This document shows, piece after piece, positions 36,401-44,324 of a stretch of DNA of 64,000 nt. The DNA is from Sphingomonas naphthae (GTDB lineage: Bacteria; Pseudomonadota; Alphaproteobacteria; Sphingomonadales; Sphingomonadaceae). The stretch's first letter is position 1. Every line of letters begins with the position of its first letter. The stretch is taken from positions 248,001-312,000 of the forward strand of contig NZ_CP117411.1 of NCBI RefSeq assembly GCF_028607085.1. Reading direction: 5' to 3'. Under the pieces are notes generated by a model. That model worked only from the letters and a program-made list of their open reading frames with translations, was not told the origin of the DNA and searched no databases. The translations under genes and the position numbers were made by a program.

Positions 36401-37878
36401 GTTTCGCCGAGGCAGAAGGCGTGCTTTGCGTAGGTCTCCGACCTGCTCGTCAGGGTCACCGCGCCCGACGTCGGGTCGAAATGACGTTTCGTCACAACGA
36501 TGTCCTGCCCATCCATCCCCAATTCCGGGGAGGCGAGATGGAGGCAGTCGCCGGGTTTGTAGCCGGCCGCCTTCAGCTTCAGGGGCGTGATTATCGGGCC
36601 GAATTCACGGCTGTTAGCGATCTCGTAGGCTGCGAGTTCGGCGACCTGATCCTTGTCCTGCACAAGCTCCCAGGTCTGCGCGCGGGTGCGCGGCTTTCCG
36701 TCCTCCTCTAGATACGTGCCGACGCGCACCAATTCGCCGGGGACGAGCGACCAATCATGCTCTTCCGATCGATAGGTCGGGATGATCCCGTTGATGCGGT
36801 CGCGGCTCGCCTGCGTTCCCGTAACTGAAGCGCGACCGATGATGTCTGCCGTGGTGATAGTGGCGAGCGGGGCGCGCGGCTTGTTTACGAGGCAGGAGAG
36901 CTGGCCGCCGAGTTGCAGCGGCTCCCCGCCGCCGGCCGCCATTATCTTCTTCAGGATGTCGTATTTGCCGTCGGTGCTGTAAACCACGCCGCCGACGGTC
37001 CATTCGTTGACGTCGGCGACGTTGGCGGCGGACACCATCGCCGGCACGTCGAGGGCGGTCAGCGCCATACCGATGCCGAGGACGCGCTTGCCGTTCTGGA
37101 AGCGGCCGCGCGCCCAGGTGATCGCGTGGAGCCATGGGTTTTCGGTATAGGGCCAAGTGCTTTCGTCGGCCCACCGCACCGGCCCCACGCCACCGGGATA
37201 GGTGTCATCGAGCCGGGGATCCCACGCCCGCGCGCCCTTCAGCACCGCCAGCACCTTCGGCACCCCGGAGGGGTAGACCTTACCCTTCTCGTCATACTTC
37301 ATGGTCAAAGCGAAGCCAGCGTAGCCGGTCATCTTCGATGCCGCCGACCAACCTGCGGGGTAGGGATAGAAGCCGGTGGCGTGCAGGGCGGGGTCTGTCA
37401 CGGCGCCGAGCTGCGTTTGCAGCCACATGCTCCCGCTATAGGCGCCCGTCGCCACATCGCCGGCGAAGGTGACCGTGCCACCCTCGACCTGATAGGATTC
37501 GACACCTTCGATCGGCCCGCCGCCGCCCCAGACACCGAAGATGGTCTGGAAGGCGTTCGCCGGCTTGCTGCCTGCGTGATCGAAGGTCTGGCGGTGGACC
37601 GGCCAGCCGGCCACGCCGGTTCGGCCAAGGATGTAGGGGATGCCTTGGTCTTTGTTCAGGGTGAGACGGGTTTGGTCGCCGGAGGCGGAAGTTGACGGAG
37701 CCTTTCGTGTCACGGTGGCCGCGAGGCCTAGCAACCCCGCCCCCACGCTAGCGAGCGTGCCTATCGTGCTTGCAGTTGTTGCCGCAATAATCCCGAGGCC
37801 GCCGGCAGCGCCTACGCCCGTCGCGACAAGGGCGACCGCGCCGACAACGATAGCCGCCTTCGCAAAAGCGTTGCTCAT
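33487..37878 (-). CDS. J-like central tail-tip protein (host specificity)
   Basis: 1463 residues. A hydrophobic N-terminal region (residues 1-55) precedes the tail-hub segment (DQTRLTLNKDQGIPYILGRT, GDCLHLASPELGMDGQDIVV). Residues about 640-1240 are a long helical stalk with five 39-residue repeats, and the C-terminus is beta-rich (VKKRGVVTIGGSVAVVGFTA). It closes the tail tip and contacts the receptor. ATG 37878 has GGGAG eight bases upstream. It is the largest phage gene and sits where lambda J does, but separated from the K-like gene by rightward genes. Confidence 0.9.
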   Translation of the reverse strand: MSNAFAKAAIVVGAVALVATGVGAAGGLGIIAATTASTIGTLASVGAGLLGLAATVTRKAPSTSASGDQTRLTLNKDQGIPYILGRTGVAGWPVHRQTFDHAGSKPANAFQTIFGVWGGGGPIEGVESYQVEGGTVTFAGDVATGAYSGSMWLQTQLGAVTDPALHATGFYPYPAGWSAASKMTGYAGFALTMKYDEKGKVYPSGVPKVLAVLKGARAWDPRLDDTYPGGVGPVRWADESTWPYTENPWLHAITWARGRFQNGKRVLGIGMALTALDVPAMVSAANVADVNEWTVGGVVYSTDGKYDILKKIMAAGGGEPLQLGGQLSCLVNKPRAPLATITTADIIGRASVTGTQASRDRINGIIPTYRSEEHDWSLVPGELVRVGTYLEEDGKPRTRAQTWELVQDKDQVAELAAYEIANSREFGPIITPLKLKAAGYKPGDCLHLASPELGMDGQDIVVTKRHFDPTSGAVTLTSRSETYAKHAFCLGETGTAPPTPSLQVIDRTTLPTPGYDANWSGIADDEGTKPEDNATVGAPAGTNVAGVPAELVAQRTAAVGDLIDITVPDITGRIDEIFDERLPGLTADISAINETKLPDLSDRITVEVLDREAAGRQIAAAEASVADTLLRAIAEAERTRTAMRDAGIYIDPLTGKARLYATDQQAERLSQVTVALDAVSATLNLKATVNYVQEQIALAVLDPSQVADLTAIIARLTSAEIALDGLNATIALKADAATLTGLSAVVTSLSTQYDALAGTITTKADQTTVDALSTTLSAIESTLGSYGDVSSFDLTIRRLRAERDASDTTLLRDILSDDASARSVVTQQADVHFQLTSTIVAGLSAEAASRLRLAAQMAGGFASVDQQVRALVTADSVTTEQITVALAALGQQASLISQLAQQQISAGTSIAGLSTTIRQASFGDDLTADAALRAIVSGDEDARTARAQVAQIQFDLTTTIVAGFSAEASARLSLAARTGQAEAAIISAQQALTSLTQATTSRLDAAESRLGAAEARIVAEEGTRASAIEAEAFARQALAAIVNDPGTGLAKTRADLYQQVSVFAGENEARAQEIAGLSAQVNDPATGLPRTRADLFSEQTARADGDGANATAISGLSAQVNHPATGLPATLARVAQEETARADGDSANATAIAGLSAQVNDPATGLPKTRADLFTEQNARADGDSANATAVALVAAQVNDPATGLAKTRADVSTEALARANGDSANAQAISAVQAAAGGLSADVVSLQAAYADAAGKLTARFQQIASVGGVYAGVRAIVQLEDGSFTSDLALLGSSIGLWLQSADGSFTRALGLELVDGEPVAMFYGRLLANSIEADMLTDNSAVVPVIARVNAGLVGQGRQVWQTALTRTIGVKKRGVVTIGGSVAVVGFTAPQGDWAFRITIDGNAREYGALDNQQIVPLYHARECAPGDREIKIEFAATASATLLSIDLQAFGFNATTIQ
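34177..34761 (-). repeat. Five tandem 117-bp (39-codon) repeats in the J-like gene
   Basis: Units begin AQVNDPATGLPKTRADLF or close variants and end SANATAIAGLS-like. The first unit (34761 downward) is the most diverged (AIVNDPGTGLAKTRADLY); the middle three are most alike. Phase is kept, so repeat number can change without breaking the protein. They probably form stacked helical hairpins of the stalk. Confidence 0.85.
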
Positions 37879-37922
37879 AGGGGCATCTCCCTGTGATATC
37901 GCACGCTCAAAGGAGGCGGACG

Positions 37923-38255
37923 ATGCGGACGGTATTGGGATTGATATTGGGCGCAGGGCTGTTGATCGGCGCAGGCCCAATCTCGAAGTTCGATGACCAC
38001 GGGTTAAGCGCGGACTACGTCAGCCGCGCGAAGCTGGAGGATGTCGAACGGTGCCTGATGGATATGAAGGGATGGCTTATCCCTAATGTATATCGCCAGC
38101 CCGACAGGCCTGATGACGTTATGCTGATCTGGATCGGCGGAGGCCTTGCCGGTGGCATTGCAGCGGCAAGGGTCGATCTCCGTCGTGAAATCGCTGGCAC
38201 GCACATCAGGTCATGGATGCCGGCGAAGCAGGTGGAGGCCTGCGCCCCTAAATAG
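37923..38255 (+). CDS. Moron-like gene 1: small exported or membrane-anchored protein
   Basis: 110 residues, N-terminal hydrophobic signal (MRTVLGLILGAGLLIGAGPI), a second hydrophobic stretch near 74-88 (LIWIGGGLAGGIAAAR) and two cysteines. AAAGGAGG nine bases upstream fixes ATG 37923. It diverges from the J-like gene over only 44 bases and is read against the late operon. No family recognised. Superinfection exclusion or surface change are common jobs of such genes, but nothing specific is visible. Confidence 0.65.
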   Translation: MRTVLGLILGAGLLIGAGPISKFDDHGLSADYVSRAKLEDVERCLMDMKGWLIPNVYRQPDRPDDVMLIWIGGGLAGGIAAARVDLRREIAGTHIRSWMPAKQVEACAPK

Positions 38256-38320
38256 CTGACTAGACTCGGGTTTTATCCGGGCCATTCTCCAACGAGAGAC
38301 GACTCGGGGAAGCGGCGCGA

Positions 38321-38791
38321 ATGAGGCAGGATGTGGTCACGTTCGGCGGAGCCGATGAGGGCGGCGAAATATTCAACATGCATTTCGAGCGTCCGGCGGG
38401 CGATCGGGCGAGCGGCTTAGCTACCTCGCGGATGATCAACAGCGTGGCCGCTTTCTATGGCCTGGATCTAGGCGATGATGCAGCGCGCAACGAGGTGCAC
38501 GCCCTTCTGGCCTATCGCGACTATGCGAAGGCATCTGCCGAGGCGATCTTCGCCGAGATATATGGAGCCAGCCGAGTTTTCATGCTCGCCCGGTTCATTG
38601 CCGCGTTCATCGGGTCACAGGCAAACATAGCCGATGACGTCACCCGTTGGTCGAACAACCGCTGGCGGGCGGGCGCGGACCCCGACACAGCGCCTCGCGA
38701 CGTCCGTCGCACCAAGCATTTTCCCGCGATTGAGGTGTTCGCGCGTTGCGCCGTCATGGATATGCGTGATGCTGGATCGAAGGCGTTCTAG
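38321..38791 (+). CDS. Moron-like gene 2: hypothetical 156-residue protein
   Basis: Starts MRQDVVTFGGADEGGEIFNM. A helical middle contains SRVFMLARFIAAFIGSQA, which could bind a membrane, and the C-terminus is FARCAVMDMRDAGSKAF. No known domain. Second gene of the rightward group inside the tail module. Confidence 0.6.
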   Translation: MRQDVVTFGGADEGGEIFNMHFERPAGDRASGLATSRMINSVAAFYGLDLGDDAARNEVHALLAYRDYAKASAEAIFAEIYGASRVFMLARFIAAFIGSQANIADDVTRWSNNRWRAGADPDTAPRDVRRTKHFPAIEVFARCAVMDMRDAGSKAF

Positions 38792-38845
38792 ATTGGGAGG
38801 CTCTATAAGATGACCGGTCTTATTAAAGAGGGGCTTTGACGACGG

Positions 38846-39232
38846 ATGAGATCGATTGAAGCTTGGGCCGCCAGCCATCAGGACTGGATTGCGGCGTTCT
38901 CTGGTGCCGGCGCGTTCGCTGTCGCCGTCGTGTATCTTTGGGTCGAAGTCCGCTTGGTCCGCAATCGCGCGACTCCCCGGAAGCCGGTTTCCGCGAGCGA
39001 GGCCAAGAGGCGGGCGAAGCGCGAGAATGAGCGCGTGAAGCTGTCCGCGACTTTCCTGAATGGCATCGGGATCGCGGCGGTTATCGCGACGGCAGTCATC
39101 CCCATATTCAAGACGATCGGGCCGCATCCAGAGCCGGTGTCATGGAGACAGGCCTTGGCCGGAGTTGGCGTAGGTTTCTGTTTCCACCTTTTCGGTCTAT
39201 GGGTGCTGAGCTTTTGGAGGAGTGAGGACTGA
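38846..39232 (+). CDS. Moron-like gene 3: three-segment membrane protein
   Basis: 128 residues with hydrophobic segments at about 15-34, 71-88 and 103-123 and a strongly basic cytoplasmic loop (SEAKRRAKRENERVKLSATF). Its stop overlaps the start of the next 39-residue membrane peptide (TGATG), so the two are made together and may work as a pair. Confidence 0.65.
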   Translation: MRSIEAWAASHQDWIAAFSGAGAFAVAVVYLWVEVRLVRNRATPRKPVSASEAKRRAKRENERVKLSATFLNGIGIAAVIATAVIPIFKTIGPHPEPVSWRQALAGVGVGFCFHLFGLWVLSFWRSED

Positions 39233-39351
39233 TGGAACAGCTTCTGGCTATCGGCATCGTCGCGGCAATGGGCGGCACGCTCCTTGCGCTCTACACCCGC
39301 CTCCGCAGCGCCAAGCTTGATCGCGATCTCGGATCGTCCCGCAAAGGTTGA
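39232..39351 (+). CDS. Moron-like gene 4: 39-residue membrane peptide
   Basis: MEQLLAIGIVAAMGGTLLAL followed by a basic tail ending RKG: one membrane segment and a positive C-terminus. ATG 39232 overlaps the preceding stop. Size and shape recall small membrane toxins or regulatory peptides that bind a larger membrane partner. It ends 13 bases before the converging K-like gene. Confidence 0.6.
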   Translation: MEQLLAIGIVAAMGGTLLALYTRLRSAKLDRDLGSSRKG

Positions 39352-39364
39352 TTCGTAGATCGAC

Positions 39365-39820
39365 TTAAGTCTGGGCGGTTGCATAGGCTGCCGGCACTAC
39401 CCGCCACGCCCTGACCCATTCCAAGGGCTGAAGAACCTCGACTTTGCCGGCGTAGTACCCCAGCACCCGGCCGTTGCCGACTTCGACGGTCAGGCAGCCA
39501 AGCCCATTGTCCGACGGCAGTTCGACCAGATCGCCGTCCACCGCAGCTGCCGGCGGGATGCACTCAAGTCCCAGGCTGTCGACAGCCTCCGCCAGCGTGG
39601 CGAAACCCCGCGCCGACAATTCCCGCTCGCCCGACCGGATCGAGGCATAGGAACCGGACGGCGGCAGCTTCACCTTGTGGCCCATCTTCCGGAGGTGAAA
39701 CGCAGCCATGCGGACACAATCATTCGTGCCGAAACGCAAGGGCTTGCCCTTGAAGCGGGCGAGCGTCGCGCGCACCGCCGCGACCCGAAGCTCCATCTCG
39801 GTCAGCTTGCGGTCGGTCAT
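39365..39820 (-). CDS. DUF6950/NlpC-P60-like tail-tip protein (lambda K position)
   Basis: 151 residues. The segment KPLRFGTNDCVRMAAFHLRK carries the likely nucleophile cysteine of an NlpC/P60-type fold, as in DUF6950 tail proteins. A later histidine is not clear, so activity is uncertain. Tail-tip hydrolases of this class help the phage through the cell wall. The start overlaps the upstream stop (ATGA). Confidence 0.75.
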   Translation of the reverse strand: MTDRKLTEMELRVAAVRATLARFKGKPLRFGTNDCVRMAAFHLRKMGHKVKLPPSGSYASIRSGERELSARGFATLAEAVDSLGLECIPPAAAVDGDLVELPSDNGLGCLTVEVGNGRVLGYYAGKVEVLQPLEWVRAWRVVPAAYATAQT

Positions 39821-40452
39821 GCTGCCTCGAAATTGCCTGCGGAAGCGCCGGACCCGCCGGTCGCGAGCGCGCCAGCCGGAGTGGCGACGCCCCAATAGAT
39901 CGTCTTCTCGATGCCGGTGATGTTGGCAAAACCGGTTTCACCCGGCCAGATCGACTGGTGGAAGGCGTCCGACAGGCGGGCGCCCTCGTCGTCGTCCAGC
40001 AGGCGCTCCATCGCGCTCACGCAGTCGAAATCCACCTGCCGCTGGCCGCGATCGATGGTGAGCGTGGGCTGATCCAGTTCTCCAGAGAACAGTAGGTAGG
40101 GGTCCGGCACGACATTGCCGGTCGTCGGATAGACCCCGGCCAGCCAGACGTAGACCGGCGAGCCTTGGTAAGTCGGCGAGGACAGTAGGGCGGCGGCGGT
40201 GTCGCTGGGCGGAAGCAGCGAGAAGCCGAGGGCGGGGGCCTCATCGCCCGTTCCATCCGAAATGTCGTCGATCGCCTTAAGCGTGCCGAACAGCGGGTCC
40301 GCGCCGCTGAAGGTGTTGCCGTTCCAGAGCAACACCCCGCTGCCCGCGATGAGGCGAATGGTGTGATCCGGTAGCTGAACCTCGATCAGCAGCGTCACCA
40401 GCGCGCGGTCGGCGTCGAGGACCGCGTCCATCGCGGCGGTCATCGCGCTCAT
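39817..40452 (-). CDS. Tail-tip protein in the lambda L position
   Basis: 211 residues (start MSAMTAAMDAVLDADRALVT). Beta-rich with YPTTGNVVPDPYLLFSGELD and VDFDCVSAMERLLDDDEGAR, as in distal tail proteins joining the tube to the hub. The order after the tape measure (M-like, this, K-like, J-like) copies lambda H-M-L-K-J. Overlaps of one and four bases on its two sides. Unlike lambda L no four-cysteine cluster is seen. Confidence 0.7.
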   Translation of the reverse strand: MSAMTAAMDAVLDADRALVTLLIEVQLPDHTIRLIAGSGVLLWNGNTFSGADPLFGTLKAIDDISDGTGDEAPALGFSLLPPSDTAAALLSSPTYQGSPVYVWLAGVYPTTGNVVPDPYLLFSGELDQPTLTIDRGQRQVDFDCVSAMERLLDDDEGARLSDAFHQSIWPGETGFANITGIEKTIYWGVATPAGALATGGSGASAGNFEAA

Positions 40453-41051
40453 CAGCGAAGCTCCGTGATCGTGAAGGAGAGGCCCTGGTTGCCAGCTCGC
40501 GCGAGCGTCCACCCCTGCGCCGCACCCTCCAGTCGCCCCTCGATCGTCGGCACGTCGAAGATCAGGCTCGCGCCGTCGGCCACCGCCACTCGCAACATCG
40601 GCCAGATCGACAGCGTCGCCTTGCCATCCGACCCAACGATGACGTCACCGCCTTGGGTCGCATGGAGATACCGCATCCCCGTGCTGTCCACGACGTTGAA
40701 GAATCGGCCTTCGACGATCCGCTCGCCGGCGGTGTAGCCGCGCAGCTTCAGCGTCGTGCCGGCTTGCCCGCCGGTGTCCATCACCGGCGTGCCGGGGCTG
40801 CCCATGAGGACGCCCGGCTGCGGGAAAGGCACCCGCGCGGCCTGTCCGATAGCGGCCAACAACCGCGCCACCCAGATCCGGCCATCGGGCTCCGGTCTGA
40901 GCCGGGGCGTGGTGATCTGGATGGCGAATCGGTTGCCCATCCGATCGAGCCGGAAGAGGGACCCGCCGGCGATAGGCTCCTGCCACCCGCCGTGATCCAC
41001 CGGCATCGGGGTTGCCGATTTCGGCAGCGGCGACGTGGGCATCAGGATCAT
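40452..41051 (-). CDS. Minor tail protein in the lambda M position
   Basis: 199 residues (start MILMPTSPLPKSATPMPVDH), beta-rich, with GGSLFRLDRMGNRFAIQITT. It immediately follows the tape measure with an ATGA overlap. No firm family was recognised; the call is positional. A second ATG at 41042 is possible. Confidence 0.65.
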   Translation of the reverse strand: MILMPTSPLPKSATPMPVDHGGWQEPIAGGSLFRLDRMGNRFAIQITTPRLRPEPDGRIWVARLLAAIGQAARVPFPQPGVLMGSPGTPVMDTGGQAGTTLKLRGYTAGERIVEGRFFNVVDSTGMRYLHATQGGDVIVGSDGKATLSIWPMLRVAVADGASLIFDVPTIEGRLEGAAQGWTLARAGNQGLSFTITELR

Positions 41052-43591
41052 CGGCGGATTGTCCGACGGGCGAGGCGAGCGCGTCGCGTCTCGGCGATCT
41101 GCGCACCGCCATAAGCTCCCCGGATCGCGGCCTGGTCGGCCATGGCCTGGATTCGAGCGTAGAGCTCTTCGGTCACGATCGCACCGCGCATATCGAAGGT
41201 CTGATAGGTCGGCGAGCCGCCACCCTGCATCAGCCGCCGGGTCTCGGCCGCGCTGGTGACGCGCGAGCCGCGCGGCAGATTGACCAGCTCCTTGCCGTTC
41301 TCGTTCAGCCACGCGAGCCCGCCGGGCGCATATTCGGTGCCACTCGCGAAAGCTGGTGCCGAAAGCTGTGCGATCTGCGCGGCCTGGTTGAAGCTGACGG
41401 AGCCAGCGCCGGTGATCGCCGATGACACGCCGGTGAGCCCTCGGCCGCCGCCGAACAGACCTGCGAGGGACGTGGCGAGCGAGGATATCGTACCCAAGCC
41501 GGACTTCCCGCCGCTGATCCAGTTCTTCAGCGGGTTGATCAGCGCCAGCTTGATCGCCTCGTCTCGAAGCTCGCGCAGCACCCCCTTGATGAGATTGCCG
41601 CCCTGGCGCCACGATGATGGATCCAGGAAGCGATCGACGAACTGGACACCTGCGTCCCGCAGCTTCTCCATCTCGGGGCTCGCGGTCTTCGCGGCCATGG
41701 TCACGGCGCTCAGCCGCGCTTCGATCGACTTCTGGAGGCCGTCGACGGCAATGCCGTCGAGTCCGCCCGCACCAAGAAGGGTGCTGCTGAGCCGGCCCCT
41801 GCTGGCCTGTCCGGCGGCTTCGAAGGACCGAAAATAATTGTCGCTGAGCGCGCGTCCGGCGGCGGCGGCATCATTCTCCGCCGCCGCATAGGCGGCTTCG
41901 GCAGCGTCCCCGGTCAAGGCCCTTGCGATGTCTGCCCGGCGCTCGGCGAGGACCGCCGCGATATTGGCGCGCCCGTCCGACATGGCGCGCTCGGCGGCGG
42001 AAAGCGGGTCTCCCTGCTCGGCGAGCCGCTTGACCGCATCGAGCAGCTGTTCATGCGCGCGGGCGGCATCTCGCGTGTCCTTCGCCAGATCACGACGCGA
42101 AGCGGAGGCGGCGCGGTCGCTGGCGATGGCGCTGTTCAGGGTCTCCTTTGCTGCGGTCAGATCCGATCGATACTGTGCAAGCGCGTCACCGCCAGCGCGA
42201 ACCGCCGCCGCCTCTCGCGCCTTGACGATGCCCAGCTCCGCGCGGGCGCGGGCCGTGGCGGTGGTCGCGGTGGCAAGATCCGTTTCCCTGCCAACCAGGG
42301 AGGCGGTCGCCGAGCCGCTCTCTCGCACGGATTTCACCTCGGCGTCGCGTTGCTTGGCCGCTTCGGTCAGCAGCTGATTTAGCTTCTCTTGGGTGGGGAT
42401 CGCGCCGCTGCTGTAGGACGCGCGCAGCATCCGCACCCGCTGATCGTATCGCTCCGTCGCTGCGGCGGCCTTATCCGTCGCGCGCGTCACTTCGCTCAGC
42501 GCGTCGGTGAAACCGACGTCACGCAAGGCGGTCTCCGCCATCGTGATCGCGGCTTCATTGATCCTGATCTGCCGCGCCAGAATGGCGTCGCCCACGGCGG
42601 CAGACCCGGAAGCGCCAGCATCGCCGCCGCCGCCATATCCTCCATATGCAGGCTGATTACTGTTCTGTTCGAGCGTGGCCGCCAGCACTGCGCGGACAGC
42701 TAGCGCCTCCTTCAGCTGCGCCCGAGTTGCTGCCTCCGACAGGGAAATCTGCTGCTGCTTCGTTTTGGCAAGTCGCCCAGTCGCCTCGTCCAACGAAGCG
42801 GTCGCCTTCTGAAGAGTGGCAAACGAAGAGGCTTCACCCTCCGCTGCATCACCGCCGGACAGCATGATGCTGGCGAGACCGGTCGCAAGCGTAATCGCGG
42901 CGGTGATCGCGACACCGTAGGGGCCTCCCATGAATGTCGCGAACTTGGCGAACTTGCCGGTGGAGGCCTCGGCGCCGCTCCCCATCGCTGCAATGGCGCT
43001 CAGCGCCTGTGGAGCCTGCTGTGACAACGCCCGCAGAACCGACGTGCCGCCGGTCACCTGAACGGCGAAGTCCTGAAATTGAAAGCCGACGTTCTGGATG
43101 GCCGCGCGACGCGCATTGTCGTTGGCCGCTCCCTTGACCTGCTCGGCACGGGCTTGTGTGAGCGCTTGGGTGGAGCGTCGCACAGCCTCTGCATGCTCGG
43201 CTTCGGTGATCTTGTTCAGCCGCAACAGGTTATTCGCGGTAGCGATCTCCTGATCGTAATTCGCCTGCGCGACGCGGAGCGGGTTCAGCGTGTTGAGAAG
43301 CGCCTGCGCCTGCCGCTCGGCATCCGCCAGATATCGGGTGTACGCCATCGCCGCAGCGTTCTGGTCCTGGCCGATCCGGTAGCCGCCTGTCATTGCCCCC
43401 AGCTTGGCACCGGCGGCGTCGCGCTGGTTCAAAGCGCGGTCGATATCCCGGTTCGCCTGTTCATACTGCGCCACCAGCTTGCGCGCGGCGGCCTTGCCCT
43501 CAGCATTGATGGCCTCGAAGGTGTTCTTGACCGAGGAATCGGCCTCCATCCCGAGACGAAGGGCGACGCTGCCGGCGGTGCGTGCGGCCAT
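41048..43591 (-). CDS. Tail tape-measure protein
   Basis: 847 residues. The N-terminal half is long helices rich in Ala, Gln and Arg (KKLVAQYEQ-type heptads, EQANRDIDRALNQRDAAGAK). A hydrophobic patch (GVAITAAITLATGLASIML) is near residue 230, and FQFQDFAVQVTGGTSVLRAL matches lambda-family tape measures. Length sets tail length, and the protein is ejected with the DNA. ATG 43591 overlaps the stop of the frameshifted chaperone frame, as lambda H follows GT. Confidence 0.92.
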   Translation of the reverse strand: MAARTAGSVALRLGMEADSSVKNTFEAINAEGKAAARKLVAQYEQANRDIDRALNQRDAAGAKLGAMTGGYRIGQDQNAAAMAYTRYLADAERQAQALLNTLNPLRVAQANYDQEIATANNLLRLNKITEAEHAEAVRRSTQALTQARAEQVKGAANDNARRAAIQNVGFQFQDFAVQVTGGTSVLRALSQQAPQALSAIAAMGSGAEASTGKFAKFATFMGGPYGVAITAAITLATGLASIMLSGGDAAEGEASSFATLQKATASLDEATGRLAKTKQQQISLSEAATRAQLKEALAVRAVLAATLEQNSNQPAYGGYGGGGDAGASGSAAVGDAILARQIRINEAAITMAETALRDVGFTDALSEVTRATDKAAAATERYDQRVRMLRASYSSGAIPTQEKLNQLLTEAAKQRDAEVKSVRESGSATASLVGRETDLATATTATARARAELGIVKAREAAAVRAGGDALAQYRSDLTAAKETLNSAIASDRAASASRRDLAKDTRDAARAHEQLLDAVKRLAEQGDPLSAAERAMSDGRANIAAVLAERRADIARALTGDAAEAAYAAAENDAAAAGRALSDNYFRSFEAAGQASRGRLSSTLLGAGGLDGIAVDGLQKSIEARLSAVTMAAKTASPEMEKLRDAGVQFVDRFLDPSSWRQGGNLIKGVLRELRDEAIKLALINPLKNWISGGKSGLGTISSLATSLAGLFGGGRGLTGVSSAITGAGSVSFNQAAQIAQLSAPAFASGTEYAPGGLAWLNENGKELVNLPRGSRVTSAAETRRLMQGGGSPTYQTFDMRGAIVTEELYARIQAMADQAAIRGAYGGAQIAETRRARLARRTIRR

Positions 43592-44324
43592 CACTCACCC
43601 CCTTCGTCATCAGGTTCATCCGGCTCGGCTTCAGCGCCTATCAGCACGCAGGCTTCGATATCCGGGAGCACGTCGGCGAGCAGATCGAGGTCAACCCGCC
43701 GGGCGGCGCCAACCGCCATCACCGCTCCGAAATCGAGCCCATAAGGGCCAGCGATCGACGCGCGCAGCTGTGACCCGCAGGTAGCGATTACGTCCCAGAC
43801 CGCTTCGGCTTCGTCGGTGAGACACTCGTGCTGTCGGTACTCGCAGGGGTCTGCGGGGTCTGCTGCATCGTCTCGTCCTTCACATCGGCCCACACGTCCT
43901 GCGTCGCAGACGAGGTGGCAGTATCGCTCGCCGGCGTCGCCTCCGCTCCAGTGCCATCGAGCGAGCCGGCGAAGCCGTTTCCCTCCGCGTTCCGAATGAA
44001 GAACGGAGTGGTATAGACCGAGCAGGCGGCGGCGAACGCAAGCGGATCGGAGAGGAAGAGCTCGACCGCCTCCGGCGTCACGGCGACGGGGTCGCCATGG
44101 GCATTACCTACGCCCTCCCACGCCATGATGCCGCGCCGGATCAGCTCGCGCGACATTTCGTCGCTGGCCTCTTCCTTGTCTTCGGCATCCGCGTTGAGCG
44201 CGGTCAGGCATGCCTGTTGCGCGGCGCGAAAGGACTTCGGCCCGATCGGGGCGAACTGGACACGGACGCCGGGAAGGACGTCGAGCCATTCGGCCTCGGG
44301 CATCTTGGGGGGAAGGCGCAGCAT
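43591..44324 (-). CDS. Frameshifted tail assembly chaperone (GT-like), 244 residues
   Basis: Predicted product if ribosomes slip -1 at GGGAAAC (43977-43983): 116 residues shared with the G-like protein, then 128 residues from the other frame ending EPDEPDDEGGE at 43591. The second frame is open without stops from the heptamer to 43591 and encodes a plausible domain (TDEAEAVWDVIATCGSQLRA, RRVDLDLLADVLPDIEACVL). In lambda the G and GT chaperones are made this way and coat the tape measure before tube assembly. Confidence 0.82.
43788..44324 (-). CDS. Tail assembly chaperone (G-like), 178 residues
   Basis: Begins MLRLPPKMPEAEWLDVLPGV and lies between the tail tube and the tape measure, the place of lambda gene G. 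The last third (Ser/Thr/Pro/Glu-rich, DSTSVSPTKPKRSGT) is low complexity and overlaps the second chaperone frame. The start overlaps the tail-tube stop (TGATG). Only residues 1-116 are shared with the frameshifted product. Confidence 0.85.
   Translation of the reverse strand: MLRLPPKMPEAEWLDVLPGVRVQFAPIGPKSFRAAQQACLTALNADAEDKEEASDEMSRELIRRGIMAWEGVGNAHGDPVAVTPEAVELFLSDPLAFAAACSVYTTPFFIRNAEGNGFAGSLDGTGAEATPASDTATSSATQDVWADVKDETMQQTPQTPASTDSTSVSPTKPKRSGT
43977..43983 (-). promoter_or_regulatory. Programmed -1 frameshift site GGGAAAC
   Basis: On the minus strand the sequence GAG-GGA-AAC-GGC places G-GGA-AAC exactly in the zero frame of the chaperone gene (X-XXY-YYZ). A -1 slip re-pairs Gly and Asn tRNAs on GGG and AAA and enters the open second frame. 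Lambda G/GT uses the related GGGAAAG. A short CGGC-TTC-GCCG stem follows directly; no strong pseudoknot was identified by eye. Confidence 0.85.

Noticed and set aside
37894-37901. A TGATATCG sequence before the first moron-like gene, similar to the RHH operators
   Set aside because: A seven-base match of this kind is expected about twice by chance in 64 kb; it is single and lacks the spaced array seen at 54613-54702.
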